Below are positions 37,513 to 46,127 of a DNA stretch of 64,000 nt, one piece after another. The notes below the pieces were generated by a model. The model was given only the letters and a program-made list of their open reading frames with translations. It did no database searches and had not been told where the DNA came from. Source of the DNA: PBB1 sp965229345 (GTDB taxonomy: Bacteria > Pseudomonadota > Gammaproteobacteria > Burkholderiales > Burkholderiaceae_C). The stretch spans positions 744,001-808,000 of the forward strand of contig OZ245872.1 of NCBI GenBank assembly GCA_965229345.1, read 5' to 3'. Position 1 is the first letter of the stretch, and every line of letters begins with the position of its first letter. Position numbers and translations under genes: made by a program.

Positions 37513-38082
37513 TCAGGCCAGTGATTTGAGGGCGAGCTTGATGCCGTCGCTGACGCTCACGTCAGTGGGCAGGCTCTTCAGCGCTGCAGCGGCTTCGCGG
37601 TCGCTGTAGCCGAGGGCGATCAAGGCCTGCAGGATGTCGGCCTGCGCATCGCTGGCCACCGTGGTGGGGGCGCTGATGGCATCGGCGAGCTTGCCCTTGA
37701 GTTCGAGCAGCAGGCGCTCGGCGGTCTTCTTGCCGATGCCCGGTACCTTGACCAGTCTGCCGGTTTCCTGCCGCGCGACAGCCTGTGCCAGCTCGGTCAC
37801 GCTCAAACCCGACAGCAGTGACAGCGCCATCCGGGGCCCGACGCCAGTGATCTTGATCAAGAGCCGGAAGGTCTGGCGTTCGTCGTGGGTGAGGAAGCCG
37901 AACAGGATCTGCGCGTCTTCGCGGACGATGAAGTGCGTCAGCAGCGTGACGCGCTCGCCGAGTGCGGGCAGGTTGTAGAAGCTGCTCATCGGCACGTCGA
38001 CCTCGTAGCCGATGCCGTTCACATCGATGAGCACTTGCGGTGGCGATTTGTCCGCGAGGAGGCCGGTGAGTCGTCCGATCAT
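37513..38082 (-). CDS. ruvA: Holliday junction binding protein RuvA
   Basis: A 189-residue protein that clamps Holliday junctions and loads RuvB. The N-terminal OB fold (MIGRLTGLLADKSPP), the helix-hairpin-helix domain II (GVGPRMALSLLSG and VPGIGKKTAERLLLEL) and the flexible linker to domain III (GYSDREAAAALKSL) are in order. The length is typical. A GATAAT box lies six bases before the ATG at 38082 and no ribosome site is seen. It is separated from ruvB by the copper module, so co-expression of ruvA and ruvB would need separate promoters. Confidence 0.96.
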   Translation of the reverse strand: MIGRLTGLLADKSPPQVLIDVNGIGYEVDVPMSSFYNLPALGERVTLLTHFIVREDAQILFGFLTHDERQTFRLLIKITGVGPRMALSLLSGLSVTELAQAVARQETGRLVKVPGIGKKTAERLLLELKGKLADAISAPTTVASDAQADILQALIALGYSDREAAAALKSLPTDVSVSDGIKLALKSLA

Positions 38083-38088
38083 CGGACG

Positions 38089-38094
38089 ATTATC
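38089..38094 (-). promoter_or_regulatory. Putative -10 box of ruvA, leaderless geometry
   Basis: GATAAT six bases before the ruvA ATG; same hexamer and near-equal spacing as ruvB. No ribosome site or canonical -35. Confidence 0.45.
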
Positions 38095-38129
38095 CGGGTG
38101 CGGTCGCCCGCCAGATCAGAAGCGTTGCC

Positions 38130-38789
38130 TCAGCTGTCGAACAGTCCCAGTCGCTGGGCTTCCAGTGCCGCCTCGGCACGCGAGCTGACGTTGAGCTTGC
38201 GGTAGATCTGCTTGACGTAATCGGCGATGGTGTGGCGCGACAGACTCAGTTGCCCGCCGATCTCCGGCAGCGTGTAACCTTTGGCCACGCGCAGCAGCAC
38301 CTCGTTCTCGCGGTCGGTGAGCAGCACATGCGGCATCGAGTGCGCACGCTGCTGTGTCTTGACCTTGGCCTGCGCCGCAAAGTGCGCGATGACGCGCCGG
38401 GCGATCGATGGCGACAACGGTGGCTCGCCGCCGCTCATGCGCTTGAGCTGCTCGGCGATCAGTTCACGCGCCTGCTCCTTCAGCAGGTAGCCAAAGGCAC
38501 CGGCTTGCAGCGCAGGGAACAGGTGGTCGTCGTCGTCGTGGATCGTCACCACCACCGACTGGCACTCCGGCTGCGATTCGCGCAACGCGCTGACCACGCT
38601 GACGCCAGAACCATCGGGCAAGCCGAGATCGATCAGCGCCAGGTCGAACTTGATCGCGGTGACCAGCTCGAGCGCGTCGTGGATGCGCGCGGCCTCCTGG
38701 ATATGGGATTGCGGAAACACCTGGAGGATCAGCACCTTCAGCCAGGCGCGGATCTCGGGCAGGTCTTCGAGCAGCAGAATATTGTTCAT
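38130..38789 (-). CDS. NarL/LuxR-family response regulator
   Basis: A 219-residue two-component regulator. In the receiver domain (1-120) E8-D9 bind Mg, D54 is phosphorylated in ALIDLGLPDG, and a Lys occurs in YLLKEQA. In the C-terminal LuxR helix-turn-helix (about 150-215) the recognition helix is in GGQLSLSRHTIADYVKQIYRKL. The start at 38789 (MNNILLLEDLPE) has GGAG upstream. The gene follows the membrane sensor kinase at 38863 on the same strand, its likely partner. Targets are unknown. Confidence 0.92.
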   Translation of the reverse strand: MNNILLLEDLPEIRAWLKVLILQVFPQSHIQEAARIHDALELVTAIKFDLALIDLGLPDGSGVSVVSALRESQPECQSVVVTIHDDDDHLFPALQAGAFGYLLKEQARELIAEQLKRMSGGEPPLSPSIARRVIAHFAAQAKVKTQQRAHSMPHVLLTDRENEVLLRVAKGYTLPEIGGQLSLSRHTIADYVKQIYRKLNVSSRAEAALEAQRLGLFDS

Positions 38790-38862
38790 GGGGACTCCGT
38801 CGGTCGCTTTATCGGCGATATCAACGCAGTTCTGACCCAAATGGATGCTGAACACGCATGAA

Positions 38863-40692
38863 TTACAGCGGAATCGTGAGTCTGATCACGGTGCCGTAGC
38901 CCGGCCCCGACTCCACCAGGCACTGCCCGGACAGCTGCTTGGCGCGGTGCTTCATGCTCGACATGCCGTGGCCCCGGTCGAGCTTGCCGTCGAGCTCCAT
39001 CGGAATGCCGTTGCCGTTGTCTTGCACCAGCAAGCCGAAATGCACCCCATCGACCGAGGTGCGCACCTTGCAGTGCGAGGCTCCGCTGTGCTTGATGATG
39101 TTGCTGACAGCCTCGCGCAGGATGCGGGTGGTCTGCACCAGCACCCGCGCGCTGAGCTTTTGTTGAAGATCGTCGGGCGGATTGCGCCAGTCGACCTCGA
39201 TGTTGGCCTGACCCAGGCGTGACACCACCTCGGCGCGCCAGTCGGCCAGCGCGTCGGCGAGTTGCACTGGCTTGCCGGTCAGTCCGCGCACCGACAGCCG
39301 CATTTCTTCGAGTGCTTCGCGTGCCAGCGTCGAGATGCGCTCGCTGTCGCTGGTGTGCACGATGGTCAGCAGCTTGGCACCGAGGTCGTCATGCAGGTCG
39401 GCAGCGATCCGCTTGCGCTCCTTTTCGGTCACCTGCTCGACACGCAGCGCCGACATCTGCGCAAAGTTGCTCTCGATCTCCGCGGTGGCCTCCCGCACCC
39501 GGATCTCAAGCTGTGCGCGGTTGATCTCGGCGGCCTGCAAGGCCCGCCCGAAGATCTGCAGCAGTCGCGAGCCGATGCCCAGCAGCAGCACCGGCAGCGC
39601 GAAGTTCAGTGGTTGCACCGCATGCATCGGCAGCCAGCCGTACTGCACGGCCAACTCCAGCAGCACCACCACACCCATGCCGCCCGCGGTCAGCCCCATC
39701 GGCCAGAAATCGACCCGACGGCGCTTCCAGACGATGCGAAGGTAGTAGACGATGGAGGCAATCAGCTCCACCGACATCAATGCGAACCAGGCATTCGCCA
39801 GCAGGGAAAAGTGGGCGGCATCCAGCGCCAGCAAGCTGGCCGGGATCAGCAGGCACTGCAGCAACAGGGCGCCAGCGATGCGGGGCGAGCGCATACCGGC
39901 ATAGCTCAGGAAAAACTGCACCGCCACGCCCACCACAGGCGCAAATGCACTGCACACCAGCAACTCGAAGCCCCGCGTGTCCAGCGGCCAGTTCGGCCAC
40001 CACACGCGCAGCGACAGCAGCGACCAGCCGATCAGCAGCGCGCCGAAGTACTTGAGGTAGCGCTCCTTGCGATTGATCCAGCTCAGTACCAGCAGGAAGC
40101 CGCCGAGCGCGATCAGCGTGACGCTTGCAATCTGCACGGTGGTGATGCCCCAGAACTCGCGCTGGGCGTACATCGCCCCCAATTCCGAGGCCGGACCGAT
40201 GCGCAACACCGACAGGCCTCCTGCGCGCGCGCGCACCGCGACATGCTTCAGCGCCGAGCCGCGCACCTGGATGTCCAGCACGTTGCTTGACGGATTCAAC
40301 AGCGCCGCCGGCAGGCTCACCAGTTGCGGCCGGTAGCAGTTGCGGGTCAACGGCTCCTGCATGCGGCCACCGCTGTAGATGCGATGCCCGTTCAGGTGCA
40401 CCTCGAGGTTGGTGCACACGCGCTCGATGTACAGCGCCAGCAGTTCGTCATCGCCAGCGCCCGCGGGCTTCGCGAAGTGCGCCCGGTACCAGACGCTGCC
40501 ATCGTGATCCGGCCGCGACCGGGACCAGTCGTCGGGCAGGGCGGTCGGCACGGCTGCGGCGTCGGCTGGAAAGTGGGCAGCGTCGCTTTGCACGGACTGT
40601 GCCGATGCGATCGTCAGCACGGCGGCATGCGAAGCATCGACGGCCAGCCACAGCCACAGGGCCAGGATGGGCAGAACGGCTCGGATTCGCAT
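38863..40692 (-). CDS. 7TM sensor histidine kinase (NarX/DesK-type)
   Basis: A 609-residue membrane kinase. The signal peptide or first anchor is residues 4-24. The periplasmic sensor (25-180) has two Cys (C93, C119) that may form a disulfide. Seven membrane helices (about 185-385) follow in the 7TMR-DISM style. Then come a coiled coil, HisKA_3 with H434 in AADLHDDLGAKL, and an HATPase domain. It should phosphorylate the NarL-type regulator encoded 73 bases downstream. The ATG at 40692 has a CACAAT hexamer eight bases upstream and no ribosome site. The signal is unknown, but the periplasmic domain resembles carbohydrate-binding-like jelly rolls. Confidence 0.9.
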   Translation of the reverse strand: MRIRAVLPILALWLWLAVDASHAAVLTIASAQSVQSDAAHFPADAAAVPTALPDDWSRSRPDHDGSVWYRAHFAKPAGAGDDELLALYIERVCTNLEVHLNGHRIYSGGRMQEPLTRNCYRPQLVSLPAALLNPSSNVLDIQVRGSALKHVAVRARAGGLSVLRIGPASELGAMYAQREFWGITTVQIASVTLIALGGFLLVLSWINRKERYLKYFGALLIGWSLLSLRVWWPNWPLDTRGFELLVCSAFAPVVGVAVQFFLSYAGMRSPRIAGALLLQCLLIPASLLALDAAHFSLLANAWFALMSVELIASIVYYLRIVWKRRRVDFWPMGLTAGGMGVVVLLELAVQYGWLPMHAVQPLNFALPVLLLGIGSRLLQIFGRALQAAEINRAQLEIRVREATAEIESNFAQMSALRVEQVTEKERKRIAADLHDDLGAKLLTIVHTSDSERISTLAREALEEMRLSVRGLTGKPVQLADALADWRAEVVSRLGQANIEVDWRNPPDDLQQKLSARVLVQTTRILREAVSNIIKHSGASHCKVRTSVDGVHFGLLVQDNGNGIPMELDGKLDRGHGMSSMKHRAKQLSGQCLVESGPGYGTVIRLTIPL

Positions 40693-40808
40693 GGGCGGCG
40701 ATTGTGCAGGAGGCATGCCGGCCCGCTCCGTTCCTGGCCCGGCTTTGCCCGCCTTCCGTCACGAAGCTGACGCCACAATAGGGCTCTGCCCAGACGCATC
40801 GGCCCATC

Positions 40809-41819
40809 TTGATCCTCAGACACGCGTTCTTTCCGCTCGACAACACCCGGCTGGCCCACCTGTGCGGCCCGCTGGATGCGCATCTGCGCGACATCGAATC
40901 GGCGTTCGACGTGACGATCACCCGCCGCAACGAATCGTTCAGCATCGAAGGCGGCAAGGCGCAGGCCGAACGTGCGGTCGGTCTGCTGCAGTCGCTGTAC
41001 GACCGCGCCCGGTTGCCACTGGCGGCCGATGCGTTCCAGCTGTCGCTGGTGGAGGCCGCGGCCGATGCGGCCGGACGCGCGATTCCGCAGACCCATCGCC
41101 CCGCGCGGGACCGCTCCGAGGCGACCGAGCCCATCGCTGCGGTGACCCCGTCTGCACCGGTGCTGCGCACCCGCCGTGCCGACCTGGCCGGGCGCACGCC
41201 CAACCAGCAGGTGTACCTCAGCAACATCCAGTCGCACGACATCACCTTCGGCATCGGCCCGGCGGGCACGGGCAAGACATTTCTGGCGGTGGCCTGCGCA
41301 ATCGATGCGCTCGAGCGCAGCAGCGTGCAGCGCATCGTGTTGACGCGACCCGCCGTCGAAGCCGGCGAGCGGCTGGGTTTCCTGCCCGGCGATCTGGCGC
41401 AGAAGGTCGACCCCTATCTGCGCCCGCTGTACGACGCGCTCTACGACCTGATGGGCATCGACAAGGTCACCCGCGCGTTCGAGAAGGCCACCATCGAGAT
41501 TGCGCCGCTGGCCTTCATGCGCGGGCGCACGTTGAACAACGCGTTCGTGATCCTCGACGAGGCGCAGAACACCACGCCCGAACAGATGAAGATGTTCCTG
41601 ACGCGCATCGGCTTCGGCAGCAAGTGCGTGATCACCGGCGACGTCAGTCAGATCGATCTGCCGCGCGGCCAGATGAGCGGCCTGATCGACGCCGAGCGGG
41701 TGCTGCGGCGTGTGCGCGGCATCGCCACCACCCGCTTCACCTCGGCCGACGTGGTGCGCCACCCGTTGGTCGCGCGCATCGTCGATGCCTACGAGGCATC
41801 GCGTCCGGACCCGGCCTGA
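40809..41819 (+). CDS. ybeZ: PhoH-like ATPase (YbeZ)
   Basis: A 336-residue cytoplasmic P-loop protein. Walker A GPAGTGKT and the VILDEAQNTT block are present, with LTRPAVEAGERLGFLPGDL between them. The N-terminal region (1-80) has the family KH-like helix. It is co-encoded with YbeY and thought to act with it in rRNA maturation and ribosome quality control. The start is a TTG at 40809 (LILRHAFFPLDN), chosen by alignment to the family; no ATG lies upstream of the conserved part. One base separates its stop from the ybeY ATG. No miaB is seen upstream. Confidence 0.93.
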   Translation: MILRHAFFPLDNTRLAHLCGPLDAHLRDIESAFDVTITRRNESFSIEGGKAQAERAVGLLQSLYDRARLPLAADAFQLSLVEAAADAAGRAIPQTHRPARDRSEATEPIAAVTPSAPVLRTRRADLAGRTPNQQVYLSNIQSHDITFGIGPAGTGKTFLAVACAIDALERSSVQRIVLTRPAVEAGERLGFLPGDLAQKVDPYLRPLYDALYDLMGIDKVTRAFEKATIEIAPLAFMRGRTLNNAFVILDEAQNTTPEQMKMFLTRIGFGSKCVITGDVSQIDLPRGQMSGLIDAERVLRRVRGIATTRFTSADVVRHPLVARIVDAYEASRPDPA

Positions 41820-41820
41820 G

Positions 41821-42276
41821 ATGCCTCAGCCGGCGTTGACGCTGTCGCTGCAGTTCGCGCGCGACGATCTCCCTCGCGCACACCGTGCGCAGCTGCCGAG
41901 ACACCGTGTTGCGCGCTGGATCCGTGCGGCACTCGAGGCCCCGGCAGAGATCACGGTGCGCATCGTCGGCACCGATGAAGCGCGCACACTGAACCGCGAC
42001 TTCCGAGGCAAGGATTACGCGACGAATGTGCTGACCTTCGACTACAGCCACGCGCCGACAGTGCATGCCGATCTGGTGCTGTGCGCCGATGTGGTCGAAG
42101 CCGAGGCGCGCGCGCAATCGCGCTCCGTCGAAGCCCACTACGCGCACCTGCTGATCCACGGCACGCTGCACGCCCAAGGCCACGACCACGAACGTGACGC
42201 CGAGGCCGAGGTGATGGAAGCCCGCGAAAGCGAGCTGATGCAGTCGCTGGGCTTTGCCGACCCGTATTCGGCCTGA
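41821..42276 (+). CDS. ybeY: Endoribonuclease YbeY
   Basis: A 151-residue zinc-dependent rRNA-maturation endoribonuclease. The metal site is the motif HGTLHAQGHDHE (HxxxHxxxxxH). The preceding TNVLTFDYSH block is canonical. YbeY processes 16S rRNA 3' ends and takes part in ribosome quality control. It follows ybeZ by one base and is probably co-translated. The N-terminus MPQPALTLSLQ is typical. Confidence 0.95.
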   Translation: MPQPALTLSLQFARDDLPRAHRAQLPRHRVARWIRAALEAPAEITVRIVGTDEARTLNRDFRGKDYATNVLTFDYSHAPTVHADLVLCADVVEAEARAQSRSVEAHYAHLLIHGTLHAQGHDHERDAEAEVMEARESELMQSLGFADPYSA

Positions 42277-42292
42277 AGCCCGTCCTTTCAGC

Positions 42293-43411
42293 TCAGCGCG
42301 ACGAACTCAGGTAGCGCTTGCGCCAGAAGAACACGCTCAGCCCGATCCCCACCGCCAGCATGCAAAGGAAGATGGTCCAGAAGCCGGTGCGGCTGTGGAT
42401 CAGCGGCAGGCCCTCGAAATTCATGCCGAAGAATCCGGTCACCAGGTTCAGCGGCATGAAGATGGCAGTCAGCACCGTCAGCGTGCGCATGATGGAGTTG
42501 GTGCGGTTGCTCTGTGCCGAAAAATGCATCTGCACTGCGGTCTCGGCCGAGGATTCGAGCCGGCGCACATGGCCCAGCACCCGTTCGATGTGTTCCAGCA
42601 CATCGCGCGATCGCACGCGCAGCAGCTCGCGCTCGCGCCGTGCACTGTCGTCGGCCTCGGGCGGCCATTCGTCGAGCGCGTCGATCCATTCGGTGATCGC
42701 GCTGCGCTGGTCTTCGCAGGTGTCTTCGAGCAGGTGCAGCGAGTTGCGCGAATCCAGCAGCATCTGCCAGTTGTCGAAGCGGCTGCGTGGGTTGAACAGC
42801 TCTTGCTGCAGATAACTCAGCTGTCTGGTCAGCAGCCGCCGCAGTTCGAGGTAGCTGTCGACCATGTGGTTGACCATGCGCAGCATCAGATCCGCCGGGC
42901 TGGTGGGCAGGCGCGCCGTGTTGCGGCCTTCGGCGCCGCGCGCATCGCCCGCTGCGGGCAGCCCCTGCTGCTGCAGCCGGTTGGCGAAGAACTCGCGCAC
43001 CAGGCAGTCGGTTGGGTGCACCGTCAGCAGTACGCGGTCGAACAGGGCGAAGCCGACCGGGCTGGTGTCGATCGCGTCCAGCGCCGCGCGGGCGGTGCTC
43101 AGCGTGCCCTTGCTGTCGTCGAGGAACATCGGCGCGCTTCCCTCGCCAGCGGCCAGTCGCCGGAACACCAGCATGTCGTACCAGGAGGTGTAGTCGAAGT
43201 GCGAGGGCAGCTGGTTGTTCAGCAGGTCGGAGATGTGCAGATCGACGAGTTGCCCGCCGGTCCAGCGCTGCAGCGCCGTTTGCAGCAGCGGCGACTGCAC
43301 CTCGAACTCGCGGCGTGCGCTGCCGACCCACAGGTAGCCGGTGGCCGGCAGGGATTCGGGTAACCCGTCGAGTTCGCTGAACTGATCGCCGCTGATGTGG
43401 AAGACGCGCAT
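42293..43411 (-). CDS. CorA-family divalent metal transporter
   Basis: A 372-residue membrane protein of the CorA family. It has a large cytoplasmic N-terminal funnel domain, a long helix (about 210-310) and two C-terminal membrane helices. The pore signature GMN is present in FFGMNFEG, between LTAIFMPLNLVTG and the last helix. The positively charged C-terminus RKRYL is normal. It carries Mg2+, Co2+ or, in the ZntB branch, Zn2+; the subgroup cannot be decided with certainty. It is convergent with ybeY (16-base gap). Confidence 0.9.
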   Translation of the reverse strand: MRVFHISGDQFSELDGLPESLPATGYLWVGSARREFEVQSPLLQTALQRWTGGQLVDLHISDLLNNQLPSHFDYTSWYDMLVFRRLAAGEGSAPMFLDDSKGTLSTARAALDAIDTSPVGFALFDRVLLTVHPTDCLVREFFANRLQQQGLPAAGDARGAEGRNTARLPTSPADLMLRMVNHMVDSYLELRRLLTRQLSYLQQELFNPRSRFDNWQMLLDSRNSLHLLEDTCEDQRSAITEWIDALDEWPPEADDSARRERELLRVRSRDVLEHIERVLGHVRRLESSAETAVQMHFSAQSNRTNSIMRTLTVLTAIFMPLNLVTGFFGMNFEGLPLIHSRTGFWTIFLCMLAVGIGLSVFFWRKRYLSSSR

Positions 43412-43430
43412 CGTCTCTTCAGCGCCGGTG

Positions 43431-44435
43431 TCAGTCGGCCTTCATCCGTTGCGCGGCATCGAGCGCGAAGTAGGTCAGCACGCCGTCGGCGCCAGCGCGC
43501 TTGAAGGCCAGCAGGCTTTCCATCATCACCGCGTCGTGGTCGAGCCAGCCGTTGGCCGCAGCGGCCTTGAGCATCGCGTACTCGCCGCTGACCTGGTAGG
43601 CGAAGGTCGGCACGCGGAACTCGTCTTTCACGCGCCTCACGATGTCGAGGTACGGCATGCCAGGCTTGACCATCACCATGTCGGCGCCTTCGGCGATGTC
43701 GAGCGCCACTTCGCGCAAGGCTTCGTCGCTGTTGCCCGGGTCCATCTGGTAGACCTTCTTGTTGCTCTTGCCCAGGTTGCCCGCCGAGCCCACCGCGTCG
43801 CGGAACGGGCCGTAGAAGGCACTGGCGTACTTGGCGCTGTAGGCCATGATCTTGGTGTGGATGTGGCCTTTGGCTTCCAGCGCCTGGCGGATCACGCCGA
43901 TGCGTCCGTCCATCATGTCGCTGGGGGCCACGATGTCGACGCCGGCCTCGGCATGCACCAGCGCCTGCCGTCGCAGCACCTCGACGGTGGGGTCGTTGAC
44001 GATGTAGCCGGTCGCGTCGAGCAGGCCGTCCTGGCCATGGCTGGTGTACGGGTCGAGCGCCACGTCGGTCAGCACACCCAGTTCCGGGAAGCGGCGCTTG
44101 AGCTCGCGTACCACGGTGGGTACCAGACCCTCGGGGTTCAGCGCCTCGGCACCGTCCTCGGTCTTGAGCGCGGTCTCGATCACCGGGAACAGCGCCAGCA
44201 CCGGAATGCCCAGGGTCAGGCAGCGCTCGGCGATGGGCAGCAGGCGGTCCAGCGTGACGCGCTGGACGCCGGGCATCGAGGCCACGTCCTGCGTCTGGTT
44301 GTGTCCAGCGGTGACAAACACCGGCAGGATCAGGTCGCTCGGATGCAACCGGTGCTCGCGCACCATCGCGCGGCTGAATTCGTCTTTGCGCAGGCGCCTC
44401 GGGCGGCTGCTGGGGTAGGCAGGAGGTGTGTGCAC
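43431..44435 (-). CDS. hemB: Delta-aminolevulinic acid dehydratase
   Basis: A 334-residue enzyme joining two 5-aminolevulinate molecules to porphobilinogen in haem synthesis. Catalytic lysines lie in SAKYASAFYGPFRDA and VMVKPGMPYLD; the PSDMMDG segment is family-specific. I choose the GTG at 44435 (HTPPAYPSSRPRRLRK follows) because the family starts there. An ATG at 44492 would add 19 residues. The promoter region is shared with divergent hemJ, another haem-pathway gene. Confidence 0.93.
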   Translation of the reverse strand: MHTPPAYPSSRPRRLRKDEFSRAMVREHRLHPSDLILPVFVTAGHNQTQDVASMPGVQRVTLDRLLPIAERCLTLGIPVLALFPVIETALKTEDGAEALNPEGLVPTVVRELKRRFPELGVLTDVALDPYTSHGQDGLLDATGYIVNDPTVEVLRRQALVHAEAGVDIVAPSDMMDGRIGVIRQALEAKGHIHTKIMAYSAKYASAFYGPFRDAVGSAGNLGKSNKKVYQMDPGNSDEALREVALDIAEGADMVMVKPGMPYLDIVRRVKDEFRVPTFAYQVSGEYAMLKAAAANGWLDHDAVMMESLLAFKRAGADGVLTYFALDAAQRMKAD

Positions 44436-44495
44436 GAGACGTCGCCGTAGGGGTTGGGGTTCGAAAGTCGGCGGATCATAGACGCAGCGCATGGC

Positions 44496-44502
44496 GATAA
44501 TC
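44496..44502. promoter_or_regulatory. Overlapping divergent -10 boxes of hemJ and hemB
   Basis: GATAAT (44496-44501) lies six bases before the hemJ ATG. The same bases read on the other strand give GATTAT (44502-44497), suitably placed for hemB. The core GGCGATAATCCGCC is nearly palindromic. If both are real, polymerase could occupy only one direction at a time. Confidence 0.4.
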
Positions 44503-44507
44503 CGCCG

Positions 44508-44930
44508 ATGCTCTGGATCAAAGCGTTTCACATCGTCTTCGTCACCAGCTGGTTCGCCGGGCTTTTTTACCTGCCGCGGATCTTTGTGAACCTGGCGATG
44601 GTGCCCGCCGACAGCCACGCCGAACGCGAGCGCCTGTTGCTGATGGCACGCAAGCTCTATCGCTTCAGCAGCCTGCTGATGGTGCCGGCCATCGGACTGG
44701 GCCTGTGGTTGTGGCTCGGCTACTTCGGGCTGCATGCGGGCGGCTGGCTGCACGCCAAGATCGTGCTGGTGTTGCTGGCGGTGGGCTACCACCACATGTG
44801 CCGCTCGCTGCTGCGCCAGTTCGAGCAGTTCACCAACCAGCGCAGCGACCGCTGGTTCCGCGTCTTCAACGAGGTGTCGGTGCTGCTGCTGATCGCCATC
44901 GTCGTGCTGGTGGTGGTCAAGCCGTTTTGA
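44508..44930 (+). CDS. hemJ: HemJ protoporphyrinogen IX oxidase
   Basis: A 140-residue membrane protein with four helices. The N-terminal H8 in MLWIKAFHIVFV and a conserved Lys in WLHAKIVLVLL (K84) are the family marks. HemJ oxidises protoporphyrinogen IX in the haem pathway. It is divergent from hemB, giving a haem-synthesis locus. The ATG at 44508 has GATAAT six bases upstream and no ribosome site. Confidence 0.92.
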   Translation: MLWIKAFHIVFVTSWFAGLFYLPRIFVNLAMVPADSHAERERLLLMARKLYRFSSLLMVPAIGLGLWLWLGYFGLHAGGWLHAKIVLVLLAVGYHHMCRSLLRQFEQFTNQRSDRWFRVFNEVSVLLLIAIVVLVVVKPF

Positions 44931-44956
44931 CCACACGCTGAGCCGAGGGCTGCGCG

Positions 44957-46066
44957 ATGGTGCGTCACCGGAGTTCCGCATCGCTGCTGGCCTGGCTGTA
45001 CGCCGGCCTGATCGTCTACGCCAGCCTGTACCCGTTTTCCGAGTGGCGCTGGCCGACGACATCACCACTCCATTTTCTGCTGCTGCCCTGGCCGCGCTAC
45101 TGGACAGCGTTCGATCTGGTGTCGAACCTGCTGGGCTACATGCCGCTGGGGTTTCTGATCTTCACCACCCAGGTGCGCGGCGGTCGGTCGGCCGCGATCG
45201 GTGCGTTGCATGCGCTGTGGCTGGCGGCTGCGTTGTCGCTGGCCATGGAGCTGACGCAGAACGGCTTGCCCTCGCGCATTCCGTCGAATGTGGATTGGGT
45301 GTTCAACACCCTGGGCGCCGTCGCTGGCGCAGCTTTCGGTGCTCTGATGCAGGCTTTCGGGCTGCTGGATCGCTGGCAGCGCTTGCGCGAGCGATGGTTT
45401 GTGGACCGCAGCGCGGGTGGGCTGGCCTTGCTGATGCTGTGGCCGGTCGGCCTGCTGTTCCCGACCTCGCTGCCATTGGGGGTGGGTCAGGTGCTGTCTC
45501 GGCTGCGTACCACGGTCGCATCGGTGGTGGCCGACACGCCGCTCGCAGGCTGGAGCCAGACCTGGCTGGAGGCGCCGCAGCCAGCGCCCGACTTGTCGCC
45601 ACTCGGCCAGCTGTACGCCATCGCCCTCGGCCTGCTGGCACCTTGTCTGCTGGGCTATGCCATCACTCGCGCGGGGTGGCGCCGTGCCGTGCTGGTGGTG
45701 GGGATCGCGCTGGCCGGGGTCGGCGCGACGACGCTGTCGACCGCGCTCAATTTCGGGCCCGACCATGCGCTGGCGTGGTTGACCGCCAGTGCCGCGGTGG
45801 GTTGTGGCCTGGGCGTGCTGGTGGCGTTGGTGCTGGCCTGGGTGCCACGGCGCGCGGCCGCGGCGCTGGGCTTGATGGCCCTGACCGCGCTGATCATGCT
45901 GGTCGCCGAGGCACCTCAGGATGCCTACTTCGCCCAAAGCCTGCACGGCTGGGAGCAGGGCCGCTTCATCCGATTCCACGGTGCGGCGCAGTGGGTGGGC
46001 TGGTTGTGGCCGTATGCAGCGATGGCGTACCTGCTCGGGCGCATCGCTGCCCGCGAAGACACCTGA
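44957..46066 (+). CDS. VanZ-like integral membrane protein
   Basis: A 369-residue membrane protein with about ten helices. The N-terminal half carries the VanZ-like pattern: YASLYPFSEWRW, DLVSNLLGYMPLGFL and AMELTQNGLPSRIPSNVDWVFN broken by short loops. The C-terminal half is a run of further helices not typical of VanZ itself, so this is a longer variant. VanZ gives low-level teicoplanin resistance in enterococci, but most homologues have no known role. It lies 26 bases after hemJ and may be co-transcribed. Confidence 0.83.
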   Translation: MVRHRSSASLLAWLYAGLIVYASLYPFSEWRWPTTSPLHFLLLPWPRYWTAFDLVSNLLGYMPLGFLIFTTQVRGGRSAAIGALHALWLAAALSLAMELTQNGLPSRIPSNVDWVFNTLGAVAGAAFGALMQAFGLLDRWQRLRERWFVDRSAGGLALLMLWPVGLLFPTSLPLGVGQVLSRLRTTVASVVADTPLAGWSQTWLEAPQPAPDLSPLGQLYAIALGLLAPCLLGYAITRAGWRRAVLVVGIALAGVGATTLSTALNFGPDHALAWLTASAAVGCGLGVLVALVLAWVPRRAAAALGLMALTALIMLVAEAPQDAYFAQSLHGWEQGRFIRFHGAAQWVGWLWPYAAMAYLLGRIAAREDT

Positions 46067-46115
46067 CCGTACAGGTGGTTGCGCCTGCCACACCGGGGCA
46101 TCGCAGGGGCCTCCG

Positions 46116-46121
46116 TAGAAT
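46116..46121 (+). promoter_or_regulatory. Putative -10 box of ferredoxin gene, leaderless geometry
   Basis: TAGAAT six bases before the ATG at 46128; no ribosome site and no canonical -35. Confidence 0.4.
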
Positions 46122-46127
46122 CCCTGC

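Noticed and set aside
43431..45068. A fusion of hemB with about 200 extra N-terminal residues
   Set aside because: The open frame extends leftward through hemJ on the opposite strand but that part is Gln/His/Arg low complexity; HemB family begins near the GTG at 44435.
44957..46066. A glycopeptide resistance gene
   Set aside because: VanZ-like similarity is only in the N-terminal half and no van genes are nearby; Gram-negative homologues have no known resistance role.
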